Assembly (NCBI RefSeq): GCF_022606295.1
Contig: NZ_JAHHZS010000015.1
Location: 46,450 to 110,449, forward strand
From: Arthrobacter bambusae
GTDB lineage: Bacteria; Actinomycetota; Actinomycetes; Actinomycetales; Micrococcaceae
Direction: 5' to 3'
Length of the DNA stretch: 64,000 nt
The notes beneath the pieces were generated by a model. The model searched no databases and was not told the DNA's origin. It saw only the letters and a list, made by a program, of their open reading frames with translations. Position numbers and translations under genes: made by a program. Shown piece by piece: positions 16,733 through 24,332 of this stretch; the first letter of the stretch is position 1, and each line of letters opens with the position of its first letter.

Positions 16733-17191
16733 ATGGACCACAGCACCACGCTCAGCCACCACGTCAACGCCTCGCGGGAGAAAGTCTGGGCCGTCATTTC
16801 CGACATTCCGGGCTCGGCCAGGACCCTTTCCGGAGTCAAAGCCATACAGATGCTCAGCGAGGGACCCTATGGTGTGGGCACGCGGTGGAGGGAAACCCGC
16901 GCCATGATGGGCAGGGAGGAGACCGTGGAAATGCATGTTGCCGAGTGTGATCCTCCGCGCGCCACCACGGTCAAGGCCAGGCAGGGCGGCGCGGATTACA
17001 CCACCCGCTTCACCCTCGAAGAGCGCGACGGCGGGACCGAGCTCGCGTTGTTCTTCGGCGCCGAAGTCCTCAAGCCGACATTCTTCAGCAGGGTCATGAT
17101 GGCCGCGTTCGGAAAGCTCGGAATGAGCGTCACCCGCAAGGCGCTTGCGAAGGATCTCGTCGAGATCGCGGCGAAAGCGGAGACGCTCTGA
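16733..17191 (+). CDS. SRPBCC family protein
   Basis: The 152-residue protein begins MDHSTTLSHHVNASREKVWAVISDIPG, the usual strand-helix entrance of the START/polyketide-cyclase fold. The centre MLSEGPYGVGTRWRET and the closing helix SVTRKALAKDLVEIAAKAE also fit. These proteins bind hydrophobic ligands in a deep pocket; no ligand can be named. Its stop codon overlaps the next start by one base (TGATG), so the two genes are translationally coupled. Confidence 0.85.
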   Translation: MDHSTTLSHHVNASREKVWAVISDIPGSARTLSGVKAIQMLSEGPYGVGTRWRETRAMMGREETVEMHVAECDPPRATTVKARQGGADYTTRFTLEERDGGTELALFFGAEVLKPTFFSRVMMAAFGKLGMSVTRKALAKDLVEIAAKAETL

Positions 17192-17847
17192 TGGCGGTTG
17201 CCAAGGTGACGGCACCCCGGATCTCCCCAATCAGGCTCGACGAGCTTCGCGACGACCCCACTCCGGACTTCCAGCGCGGGGAACGGTACGACGGCGTCCG
17301 CCTCACCCGCGCCGTGGCTGACGGAGCAGAGCTGAGCGGGGCGGACTTCATTGAGTGTGAATTCAATCAGGTCTCCTTCAACGAGGCACAACTGCGTGGC
17401 GCGACCTTCCGGGACTGCATCCTGAATGAGCCTTACGCCCCGGTGTTCACCGCTGCACGGACCTCGTGGCGTGAAGTGCAGATCAGCAACCCGCGGTGGG
17501 GTTCGGCGGAGATGTACGAGGGTGCCTGGCACTCAGTGAAGATCGACGGCGGCAAGCTGGACTTCCTGAACCTGCGTGGATCCAAGCTCATGGATGTGGT
17601 GATCACGGGCTGCATCATCAACGAACTCGACCTCGGGGCTTGCACCGCAACGAGGATGGTGCTCAAGGATTGCACCATCGGGACGCTGGATGTCTCAGGG
17701 GCCAAGCTCAAGGATGTGGATCTGCGTGGCTCGGACTTCCGGACGATCAACGGACTTGGTGGACTCTCCGGCGTCGTCATCGATGATTACCAGCTCACCC
17801 TGCTGGCACCCCTGTTGGCCGGACACCTGGGTATCCGGGTGATTTGA
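17191..17847 (+). CDS. Pentapeptide repeat protein
   Basis: The 218-residue protein contains successive A(D/N)LXX-type pentapeptides: GAELSGADFIECEFNQVSFNEAQLRGATFRDC and, later, GGKLDFLNLRGSKLMDVV...LGACTATRMVLKDCTIGTLDVSGAKLKDVDLRGSDF. Such repeats fold as a right-handed quadrilateral beta-helix. Some members mimic DNA and protect gyrase from quinolones, but nothing here singles out that role. It is coupled to the preceding SRPBCC gene. Confidence 0.87.
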   Translation: MAVAKVTAPRISPIRLDELRDDPTPDFQRGERYDGVRLTRAVADGAELSGADFIECEFNQVSFNEAQLRGATFRDCILNEPYAPVFTAARTSWREVQISNPRWGSAEMYEGAWHSVKIDGGKLDFLNLRGSKLMDVVITGCIINELDLGACTATRMVLKDCTIGTLDVSGAKLKDVDLRGSDFRTINGLGGLSGVVIDDYQLTLLAPLLAGHLGIRVI

Positions 17848-17884
17848 GTGACGGGTGACCGCGGCGCCCTTGACCCGGTGACGG

Positions 17885-17934
17885 TTGACCGCGGCGCGGC
17901 GCCGTGTAATCTTTATAGAACGAACGGTCGGTAA
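17885..17934 (+). promoter_or_regulatory. Promoter and PaaR-type operator of the paaJ-paaF-paaH unit
   Basis: A -35-like TTGACC (17885-17890) and -10-like TAATCT (17907-17912), 16 bases apart, are followed directly by a 22-bp operator-like site at 17913-17934 whose core is GAACGAACGGTCGGTAA. The same core recurs before paaA. A repressor bound here would cover the transcription start. Confidence 0.75.
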
Positions 17935-17974
17935 ATTATTCTCCGGCCCCGCTCCCTTCGCGAAGGATGTTCTC

Positions 17975-19198
17975 ATGGTCGAGGCTTTTCTTGTTGGCGG
18001 TGCCCGCACCCCTGTAGGCCGTTATGGCGGCGCGCTTTCCGCGGTCCGGCCTGATGACCTGGCAGCCCTTGTGGTCCGTGAAGCCGTGGCCCGTGCCGGC
18101 GTCGACCCCGACGCGATCGATGAAGTCATCCTGGGCAACGCCAACGGCGCCGGCGAGGAAAACCGCAATGTTGCCCGCATGGCAACCCTTCTCGCGGGAC
18201 TGCCCCTCCACATCCCCGGAATCACGGTCAACCGCCTCTGCGCCTCCGGAATGAGCGCCATCATCATGGCCAGCCACATGATCAAGGCCGGCGCTGCGGA
18301 CATCGTGGTGGCGGGCGGCGTCGAGTCGATGAGCCGGGCCCCCTGGGTGCAGGAGAAGCCCACCGCAGCCTTCGCCAAGCCGGGCCAGATCTTCGACACG
18401 TCGATTGGCTGGCGCTTCGCCAACCCCCTCTTCAGCAAGGGCGAGCTGTCCCGCGGCGGCAAGATGACGTATTCCATGCCGGAAACTGCCGAGGAAGTCG
18501 CCCGTGTGGACGGCATCTCCCGCGAGGACGCCGATGCCTTCGCCGTCCGCTCGCACGAACTCGCGCTCGCCGCCATTGCCGGCGGCCGGTTCAAGGAAGA
18601 GATCGTGCCGGTCACGGTGAAGACCCGCAAGGGCGAGACGATCGTGGACACCGACGAAGGCCCGCGTGAGGGAACCACCATGGAGGTCCTCGCCGGTCTC
18701 CGCCCAGTGGTCGCAGGCGGCTCCGTAGTCACGGCGGGCAACTCCTCCTCCCTCAACGACGGCGCGTCCGCCATCATCGTTGCCTCCGAGGCTGCCATCG
18801 AGAAGTTCGGCCTCACCCCGAGGGCCCGCATCATCGACGGCGGCTCGGCCGGCTGCGAACCGGAAATCATGGGCATCGGCCCCGTTCCGGCTTCCCAGAA
18901 GATCCTGGCCCGGTCCGGGCTCACGGTCGGGCACCTTGGCGCCGTCGAACTCAATGAAGCCTTCGCGACGCAATCGCTCGCGAGCATGCGGCGCTTGGGC
19001 CTGGATCCGGACATCGTCAACCTCGACGGCGGTGCGATCTCCCTGGGGCACCCGCTCGGTTCCAGCGGCTCGCGTATCGCGATCACCTTGCTGGGCCGCA
19101 TGGAACGCGAGCTGGGCAGCGCCGACCGCAAGATCGGCCTCGCGACGATGTGCATCGGCGTCGGGCAGGGCGCGGCCATCCTCCTGGAAGGCGTGTAA
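17975..19198 (+). CDS. paaJ: 3-oxoadipyl-CoA thiolase (acetyl-CoA acyltransferase)
   Basis: The 407-residue thiolase cleaves 3-oxoadipyl-CoA to succinyl-CoA and acetyl-CoA, the last step of the phenylacetate route. Motifs in order: NRLCASGM with acyl-accepting Cys89; GGVESMSRAPW; ELNEAFATQS; GGAISLGHPLGSSGSR with the active histidine; and MCIGVGQGAA with the second cysteine. The ATG at 17975 follows GAAGGA. It opens a three-gene operon with paaF and paaH (1-bp and 4-bp overlaps) under an operator shared with the other paa units. It could equally be called pcaF by sequence; the context favours paaJ. Confidence 0.9.
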   Translation: MVEAFLVGGARTPVGRYGGALSAVRPDDLAALVVREAVARAGVDPDAIDEVILGNANGAGEENRNVARMATLLAGLPLHIPGITVNRLCASGMSAIIMASHMIKAGAADIVVAGGVESMSRAPWVQEKPTAAFAKPGQIFDTSIGWRFANPLFSKGELSRGGKMTYSMPETAEEVARVDGISREDADAFAVRSHELALAAIAGGRFKEEIVPVTVKTRKGETIVDTDEGPREGTTMEVLAGLRPVVAGGSVVTAGNSSSLNDGASAIIVASEAAIEKFGLTPRARIIDGGSAGCEPEIMGIGPVPASQKILARSGLTVGHLGAVELNEAFATQSLASMRRLGLDPDIVNLDGGAISLGHPLGSSGSRIAITLLGRMERELGSADRKIGLATMCIGVGQGAAILLEGV

Positions 19199-20004
19199 TG
19201 GCGTTGAATCCCGAGGAATTCGGAACCCTGCTCATCGAGGAGCGCGAGGACCGCGTCACCGTCCTGCTGAACCGGCCCGAGGTGCGTAACGCGATCGACC
19301 AGCAGATGGTGGATGAACTCCATCAGGTGTGCGATCACCTTGAACGCGAGCCGAAAATCCTGATCATTGCCGGCGTCGAAGGCGTTTTCGCGTCGGGTGC
19401 CGATATCGGCCAGTTGAGGGAACGCCGGCGCGACGACGCTTTGCGCGGCATCAACTCCACGATTTTCGTGCGGATCGCGAAGCTGCCCATGCCGGTCATC
19501 GCGGCCTTGGACGGCTATTGCCTGGGCGGCGGGGCCGAACTCGCCTACGCCGCGGACTTCCGCATCGGCACGCCCAGCCTGCGGATCGGCAACCCGGAAA
19601 CCGGACTGGGCATCATGGCCGCGGCCGGTGCAACGTGGCGCCTCAAGGAACTCGTGGGGGAGCCGATTGCCAAGGAAATCCTCTTGGCGGGCGCCGTTCT
19701 CCGTGCCGAGGAAGCCCTGCGCATCAACCTCATCACCCAGATCCATGATGCCCCCGTGCTGATGGAAGCGGCCCACAACCTCGCCGACCGGATCGGCCGG
19801 CAGGACCCCCTGGCGGTCCGGATCACCAAATCCGTGTTCCACGCTCCGGCCGAAGCGCATCCCGTGATCGACACACTGGCCCAAGGCATGCTTTTCGAAT
19901 CGCAGGCCAAGTTCGACCGCATGCAGGCGTTCCTGGACAAGAAGAGCGCCAAGCAATCCAGCGACAACGCGTCCAGCGACAACCCAGACAGGACCCGAAA
20001 ATGA
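19198..20004 (+). CDS. paaF: Enoyl-CoA hydratase, probable 2,3-dehydroadipyl-CoA hydratase
   Basis: The 268-residue crotonase-fold protein begins MALNPEEFGTLLIEEREDRVTVLLNRPEVRNAID. Oxyanion-hole blocks are EGVFASGADIGQLRE and ALDGYCLGGGAELAYAADF; the catalytic region NPETGLGIMAAAGATWRLKELVG follows. The start overlaps the thiolase stop by one base. In the operon it sits between thiolase and 3-hydroxyacyl-CoA dehydrogenase, which fits the hydration of 2,3-dehydroadipyl-CoA. The last 20 residues (KQSSDNASSDNPD) form a polar extension not expected in the family. Confidence 0.85.
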   Translation: MALNPEEFGTLLIEEREDRVTVLLNRPEVRNAIDQQMVDELHQVCDHLEREPKILIIAGVEGVFASGADIGQLRERRRDDALRGINSTIFVRIAKLPMPVIAALDGYCLGGGAELAYAADFRIGTPSLRIGNPETGLGIMAAAGATWRLKELVGEPIAKEILLAGAVLRAEEALRINLITQIHDAPVLMEAAHNLADRIGRQDPLAVRITKSVFHAPAEAHPVIDTLAQGMLFESQAKFDRMQAFLDKKSAKQSSDNASSDNPDRTRK

Positions 20005-20864
20005 CAGCAACGTCCGCCATCCCGCATGTTGTCGGTGTCCTCGGCGGTGGCCGCATGGGCGCCGGTATCGCCCACGCCTTCCTGATCAAGGGCGCCACCG
20101 TGATCGTCGTCGAACGCGACCACGAATCCGCCGCAGCCGCGCAAGGTCGCGTTGCCGAGGCGGTGGCCAGGTCCGTAGCCAGAGGCACCCTGACGGGAAC
20201 CGCCGAAGAAGCCTTGTCCCGGTTCAGCACTTCTACCGACTACGACTCCTTCGTCCACTGCGGACTCGTCGTCGAAGCCGTGCCCGAGGACTACGAACTC
20301 AAGGTTGCGGCCCTCAAGGCTGTGGAGGAGCACCTCTCCGCTGACGCTTTCCTGGCCTCCAACACTTCGTCGCTCTCCGTGACCGGCCTCGCGTCGCAGC
20401 TCCGTAGGCCTGCCAATTTCGTGGGCCTGCACTTCTTCAACCCTGTCCCGGCTTCCACGCTCATCGAGGTGGTCCTGGCCAAGGAGACGTCGCCGGAGCT
20501 CGCCGCCACGGCGAAAAGCTGGACCGAGGCACTCGGCAAGACCGCCGTCGTCGTCAACGACGCACCCGGCTTTGCCTCCTCGCGGCTGGGTGTTGCTATC
20601 GCGCTCGAGGCGATGCGCATGGTTGAAGAAGGCGTGGCGTCTGCCGAGGACATCGACGCGGCCATGGTGCTCGGCTACAAGCACCCCACGGGACCGCTCA
20701 AGACCACGGACATCGTAGGCCTGGATGTGCGCCTGGGCATCGCCGAATACCTGCATTCGACGCTGGGGGAGCGGTTCGCCCCGCCGCAGATCCTGCGCGA
20801 CAAGGTTGCCCGCGGCGAACTGGGCCGCAAGACCGGCAAGGGATTCTTCGACTGGACTGACTAG
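20001..20864 (+). CDS. paaH: 3-hydroxyadipyl-CoA dehydrogenase
   Basis: The 287-residue NAD-dependent dehydrogenase oxidises 3-hydroxyadipyl-CoA to 3-oxoadipyl-CoA. The NAD motif GVLGGGRMGAGIAHAF is near the N-terminus. SNTSSLSVTGLA and GLHFFNPVPASTLIEVV hold the catalytic Ser/His region, and NDAPGFASSRLG starts the C-terminal helical domain. It ends in GRKTGKGFFDW, a typical ending. It overlaps paaF by 4 bp (ATGA). Single-domain length is normal for PaaH of actinobacteria. Confidence 0.88.
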   Translation: MTATSAIPHVVGVLGGGRMGAGIAHAFLIKGATVIVVERDHESAAAAQGRVAEAVARSVARGTLTGTAEEALSRFSTSTDYDSFVHCGLVVEAVPEDYELKVAALKAVEEHLSADAFLASNTSSLSVTGLASQLRRPANFVGLHFFNPVPASTLIEVVLAKETSPELAATAKSWTEALGKTAVVVNDAPGFASSRLGVAIALEAMRMVEEGVASAEDIDAAMVLGYKHPTGPLKTTDIVGLDVRLGIAEYLHSTLGERFAPPQILRDKVARGELGRKTGKGFFDWTD

Positions 20865-20876
20865 CGCCTCGGGTCC

Positions 20877-20942
20877 CCCAACTGACTCGCATTTAATGTC
20901 GTTTTGACGCTCCAAAACGACACCAACTGCGAGTCACTTGGG
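20877..20942. repeat. Family A 66-bp palindrome, copy 2
   Basis: It starts CCCAACTGACTCGCAT and ends CTGCGAGTCACTTGGG, with inner arms GTCGTTTT and AAAACGAC. It lies 12 bp after the paaH stop and before a convergent gene. A direct doubling of CGCCCAACCGC follows at once (20943-20970). Confidence 0.85.
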
Positions 20943-20952
20943 CGCCCAACCG

Positions 20953-21897
20953 CTACTTGGGCGCCCAACCGCGGTCCAGGAGTACGGCACTGACTTTCGC
21001 GACGGCGGACCGTGCGTCGTTCTCCATGTGCCGTTTTGAGATCCTCACCAAGTGCCATCCGGCACGGGCGAAATCCTCTTCGCGGGCGATGTCCCGGACT
21101 ATCTGGGCCGGCTCGGAATGCGGCTCGCCGTCGTATTCGACCGCCACGCGGTGTTCGAGATAGCCCAGGTCCGGTTGACGCACGACGCCGGCACCTAGCT
21201 CAGTGGCTACGTTCAGCTGCGGTTCGGGCAGCCCGGCGTTTTCGAGTGCCAGCCGGAGCCGGGTTTCCGGGGCGGAGTCTGAGCCGATCCGTGCCTGTTC
21301 GAGAGCCAGGCGCGCTTTGCGGATTCCCGGCGTGCCTTTGTGCCGGTCCAGCATGTCGGCCAGCTGTTCCAACGTTGCGTACGGCTCTGTCCGGCCTTCA
21401 AACTCCGGCCGCGGGATCCGCACCAGATAATCGGCAACAACGGTCAATTCATCCACGGTCATCCTCCTGGACACATCGAGCCAGGTCCGGGTGCGCGTGG
21501 TGACCAGGAGGCCATCAAGGCTCGTGATTTCGTCGTCGAAGAACTGCCCTACATGCCCCACCACCCCGGTTCGCCGAGGAATGGCCATGGTGTCCGGACG
21601 TGAAATGTGAATGCGCGGATCATCCGTGCCGGGCAAAAATCCAGGGAACCGCCACAGGGCGAAAGCCGTGGCATGCGAAGCAGCCGAGAACTCGGTCACC
21701 GCAGTGAAAGGCCGGACGAAACCGACGTCCCTCGGCTGTCCTTGGACCAGTGACTGGTCTGGAATCCTGATGCCGCGGCTTGGCGAGGGCAGAGATTGGT
21801 GCCGCAACCGCCGTCGGCTCACACCGGCGTCGACCGCTTCTTGAAAGGTGAACGGGGCGTTCGCCAGCAGCGCCGGCAACGGTTGCGGGGTCTTCAT
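20953..21897 (-). CDS. AbiEi-like N-terminus with DUF559 endonuclease-like domain
   Basis: The 314-residue protein starts MKTPQPLPALLANAPFTFQEAVDAGVSRRRLRHQ, a helix-turn-helix-like head resembling AbiEi antitoxin domains. The C-terminal third, DSAPETRLRLALENAGLPEPQLN...DLGYLEHRVAVEYDGEPH and REEDFARAGWHLVRISKRHM, matches DUF559, a Vsr/PD-(D/E)XK-like fold with E in PETRLR and D in VEYDG. These stand-alone actinobacterial proteins are common and have no settled function. No toxin gene adjoins it. The start is the first ATG giving the conserved head. Confidence 0.85.
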   Translation of the reverse strand: MKTPQPLPALLANAPFTFQEAVDAGVSRRRLRHQSLPSPSRGIRIPDQSLVQGQPRDVGFVRPFTAVTEFSAASHATAFALWRFPGFLPGTDDPRIHISRPDTMAIPRRTGVVGHVGQFFDDEITSLDGLLVTTRTRTWLDVSRRMTVDELTVVADYLVRIPRPEFEGRTEPYATLEQLADMLDRHKGTPGIRKARLALEQARIGSDSAPETRLRLALENAGLPEPQLNVATELGAGVVRQPDLGYLEHRVAVEYDGEPHSEPAQIVRDIAREEDFARAGWHLVRISKRHMENDARSAVAKVSAVLLDRGWAPK

Positions 21898-21960
21898 CGC
21901 CTTATCGTTGCAAATCCTGGAACGCCATTTTGAGTTATCCACAGGCAATTGCCCCGGCGC

Positions 21961-22026
21961 CCCAACTGACTCGCAGTTGTTGTCGTTTTCAGGCCCCATA
22001 ACGACAACAACTGCGAGTCAGTTGGG
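21961..22026. repeat. Family A 66-bp palindrome, copy 3 (perfect stem)
   Basis: This is the most symmetrical copy: the 26-base arms at 21961-21986 and 22001-22026 are perfectly complementary, from CCCAACTGACTCGCAG inward to TTGTTGTCGT, around a 14-base loop. It lies between the divergent starts of the DUF559 and GNAT genes, so it is not simply a terminator. Confidence 0.92.
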
Positions 22027-22043
22027 TCGGTTAGGCTGGCTGG

Positions 22044-22643
22044 GTGACCCTCATTGCACCCGTGACCCTGGACGGTCGCTTCGTAACCCTGGAACCACTT
22101 AGCACCGACCACCACGACGGCCTTGTGGATGCCGCCAAAGACGGCGAGTTGTGGAAACTCTGGTACACCTCGGTCCCGACGCCGGAGGGCATGGCCGCGG
22201 AGATCGACCGCAGGCTCGGGCTGCAGGAGCAAGGATCCATGCTGCCGTTCGCCACGCGGTTGAAGGCGGACGGCAAGCTCATCGGCATGACCACCTACAT
22301 GAACATCGACGCCGCCACTCCGCGCGTCGAGATCGGCTCCACCTGGAACGCGGCTTCGGCACAGGGCAGCGGGAGCAACCCGGACTCCAAACTGTTGCTC
22401 CTGGGGCATGCCTTCGAAACCCTTGGCTGCCCCGCCGTCGAATTTCGGACGCACTGGCTCAACCACCAGTCCCGCGAGGCCATCGCACGGTTGGGCGCGA
22501 AGCAGGACGGCGTGCTGCGCAACCACTCGCGGACTGTGGACGGCGTGCTCCGCGACACCGTGGTGTTCTCGATCCTCGAACACGAGTGGCCCGCTGTCCG
22601 CACAGGCCTCGAATTCAGGCTCGCGAAGCGCCTCCCCAAGTAG
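22044..22643 (+). CDS. GNAT family N-acetyltransferase
   Basis: The 199-residue protein starts with GTG (MTLIAPVTLDGRFVTLEPLSTDHHDGL). It follows the RimJ/RimL-like plan: strand pair around IGMTTYMNIDAATPRVEIGSTWNAASAQGSGSNPDSKLLLLGHAFETLGCPAVEFRTHWLNHQSREAIARLGAKQDGVLRNH. The region VEIGSTW...GSGSNPDSK corresponds to the acetyl-CoA binding turn. Substrate is unknown. The last two codons and the stop (CCC AAG TAG) are contributed by family A copy 4, so the natural C-terminus may have been trimmed or set by that insertion. Confidence 0.85.
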   Translation: MTLIAPVTLDGRFVTLEPLSTDHHDGLVDAAKDGELWKLWYTSVPTPEGMAAEIDRRLGLQEQGSMLPFATRLKADGKLIGMTTYMNIDAATPRVEIGSTWNAASAQGSGSNPDSKLLLLGHAFETLGCPAVEFRTHWLNHQSREAIARLGAKQDGVLRNHSRTVDGVLRDTVVFSILEHEWPAVRTGLEFRLAKRLPK

Positions 22644-22700
22644 CTCGCAGTTGATGTCGTTTTGAGCGCTCATAACGACATTAAGTGCGAGTTAGTTGGG
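22635..22700. repeat. Family A 66-bp palindrome, copy 4
   Basis: It begins CCCAAGTAGCTCGCAG and ends GTGCGAGTTAGTTGGG; inner arms are GTCGTT and AACGAC. It overlaps the end of the GNAT gene and supplies its stop codon. Confidence 0.85.
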
Positions 22701-22739
22701 TTAGCCCGAGCCACATCCCTCCTCCGGAAGCAGTCCCTT

Positions 22740-23378
22740 ATGGTCGAACAACTCATGGCCTTCGCGCTGACCTGCGTCGTCGTGGTCCTCGTTCCAGGAC
22801 CCGATTTTGCCCTGGTGCTGAAAAACGCGCCCCGCGGACCTGGATCAGCGGCGACCACCGCGATCGGAATCATGGTCGGCAACACGATCCTTGCCCTTCT
22901 CGCCGTGCTCGGCGTCACGGCGCTCCTAAGCGCGTCGGAAGTCCTGGGCAACGTCATCAGGATCGCCGGTGCCGCCTACCTGCTTTACCTGGGGACCCGA
23001 GCCCTGCTTGAGGCCTTCGGACGCCCCCGGAATCTACCCGCCGCGGCCCCTGGGCCCAGGCTTGGATTCCGAGGTAACTCACCATTCCTTCAAGGAATGG
23101 TGAGCAATCTGCTCAACCCCAAGGTCGCCGTCTTCTATCTGTCCCTTTTCCCCCAATTCAATCTCGCACCGCTTCCCCCTCTGGGCCAGCACGCGTTGAT
23201 GGCGGGCATCTTTCTGCTCACTGCGCTGGTTTGGTATGTCGCGCTGGTTCATGCGCTCAAGAGAATCTCCACGGCACTGGCCCGACCCCGCGTGACGCGG
23301 ATCATCACGGGTGGATCCGGCACGGTCCTGATCGGCGTCGGAGGGACGATCCTGACGAAGTCCCTGGTCGCCAGCTAA
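22740..23378 (+). CDS. LysE/RhtB family amino-acid exporter
   Basis: The 212-residue membrane protein starts MVEQLMAFALTCVVVVLVPGPDFALVL. The VPGPDF motif, the following GIMVGNTILALLAVLG, the AAYLLYLGTRALLEA segment and QGMVSNLLNPKVAVFYLSLFPQF are the LysE/RhtB signature blocks. About six helices are present. It probably exports an amino acid such as threonine or homoserine. An upstream in-frame start at 22662 would lie inside the family A repeat and is rejected. Confidence 0.9.
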   Translation: MVEQLMAFALTCVVVVLVPGPDFALVLKNAPRGPGSAATTAIGIMVGNTILALLAVLGVTALLSASEVLGNVIRIAGAAYLLYLGTRALLEAFGRPRNLPAAAPGPRLGFRGNSPFLQGMVSNLLNPKVAVFYLSLFPQFNLAPLPPLGQHALMAGIFLLTALVWYVALVHALKRISTALARPRVTRIITGGSGTVLIGVGGTILTKSLVAS

Positions 23379-23396
23379 CGGCCCGCCCTTCCTGGC

Positions 23397-23447
23397 AACG
23401 CTCGCTCACCTATATCCGCCTCCCCGGAAACCCTCGCTCACCTATCC
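23397..23447. repeat. Family B element, degenerate half copy
   Basis: Two boxes CTCGCTCACCTAT lie 33 bp apart between the LysE gene and the phosphatase. Both are in the GCTCAC orientation, the left-half arrangement of family B. Confidence 0.6.
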
Positions 23448-23469
23448 TGCATGTGGTTAGCTGTCCGGT

Positions 23470-24195
23470 ATGGATGGGATCTCAACCGCCGCCAAGCAGC
23501 GGGGCGTCCATTGGGACGGTGCGGTGAACGCCTGGCACATCGCCGGAAGCGTGTACCGGATGGGGCGGCGGGAATGGCTCACCGACGCCGGGTGGCAGCA
23601 AATGTACGACGCCGGCATCCGCACCGTGATCGACTTGCGGACTCTTCGTGAGCAGCAGCCCAGGGAGGTCGATCCCGAGGTTTCAGCGGAGGCGACCGCG
23701 CGTTTCGACATCGTCCATTGCCCCACCGAGGACCCGGAGGACAAGGAATTCACCGAGCTCTTTGGCCCGTATTTGAAGGATCCTGCCCACTACGCCGACT
23801 ATGTACGGCTCTTCCCGGACAAGCTCGCCGCAGTTTTCAAGGCCATCGCCGCGGCACCCGACGGGGTGGTGGTGCACTGCGCGGCCGGGCGCGACCGTAG
23901 CGGGATCATCGCCGTGATGCTGCAGAATCTGGCAGGAGCGAGCGACGAGGAATTCGTGCGGGGTTATCAGCAGGGAATGCGTGGAATCAACGAGCGCCAC
24001 CGGCACCATCGCGCCCCTCACGCCCATGATCCTTTCCTCGAGGAAGACGCCCTTGAAGCGATGTTGTCCGTACGCACGGCCAGCCTCCTGGAATTCGCGC
24101 ATTCCCTTGACACCTTCGCCTTCCTACGGGCGAACAGCGTTTCCGGTGCGGAAGTTGCCGCCATCCGGGCCAAACTCAACGCTCCGGGGAGGTAG
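23470..24195 (+). CDS. Protein-tyrosine/serine phosphatase, Y_phosphatase3 type
   Basis: The 241-residue enzyme has the P-loop VVVHCAAGRDRSGI (about residues 134-147), in which Cys is the nucleophile and Arg binds phosphate. The N-terminal AWHIAGSVYRMGRREWLTDAGWQQMYDAGIRTVIDLRTLREQQ is typical of the actinobacterial PtpB/IphP-like group. A general aspartate may be supplied by the CPTEDPEDKEF segment. It is cytoplasmic with no signal peptide. It stands upstream of paaZ but is not evidently connected with it. Confidence 0.88.
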   Translation: MDGISTAAKQRGVHWDGAVNAWHIAGSVYRMGRREWLTDAGWQQMYDAGIRTVIDLRTLREQQPREVDPEVSAEATARFDIVHCPTEDPEDKEFTELFGPYLKDPAHYADYVRLFPDKLAAVFKAIAAAPDGVVVHCAAGRDRSGIIAVMLQNLAGASDEEFVRGYQQGMRGINERHRHHRAPHAHDPFLEEDALEAMLSVRTASLLEFAHSLDTFAFLRANSVSGAEVAAIRAKLNAPGR

Positions 24196-24244
24196 AAGGA
24201 CGCCGCCCGAAGCGGCATCTAGTGTGCAGAACGGGCCTCTCATG

Positions 24245-24279
24245 TATTCTGGGGATATTACCGAACGGCCGGTCAGTAA
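24245..24279 (+). promoter_or_regulatory. Promoter -10 and PaaR-type operator of paaZ
   Basis: A -10-like TATTCT (24245-24250) is followed by a 22-bp near-palindrome at 24258-24279, with outer arms TTACCGA and TCAGTAA and a GC-only centre CGGCCG. Eighteen of 22 positions are symmetric. It is the GC-richest of the five operator sites. Confidence 0.78.
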
Positions 24280-24332
24280 TTTGCGGTCGTTCTGTCCATT
24301 TCGTGCCCGTGCCTTGGAAGGACCCGTCGACG

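Noticed and set aside
18022..20010. 662-codon open frame on the minus strand
   Set aside because: It is antisense to paaJ and paaF, has no recognisable motif and its composition is that of a shadow frame.
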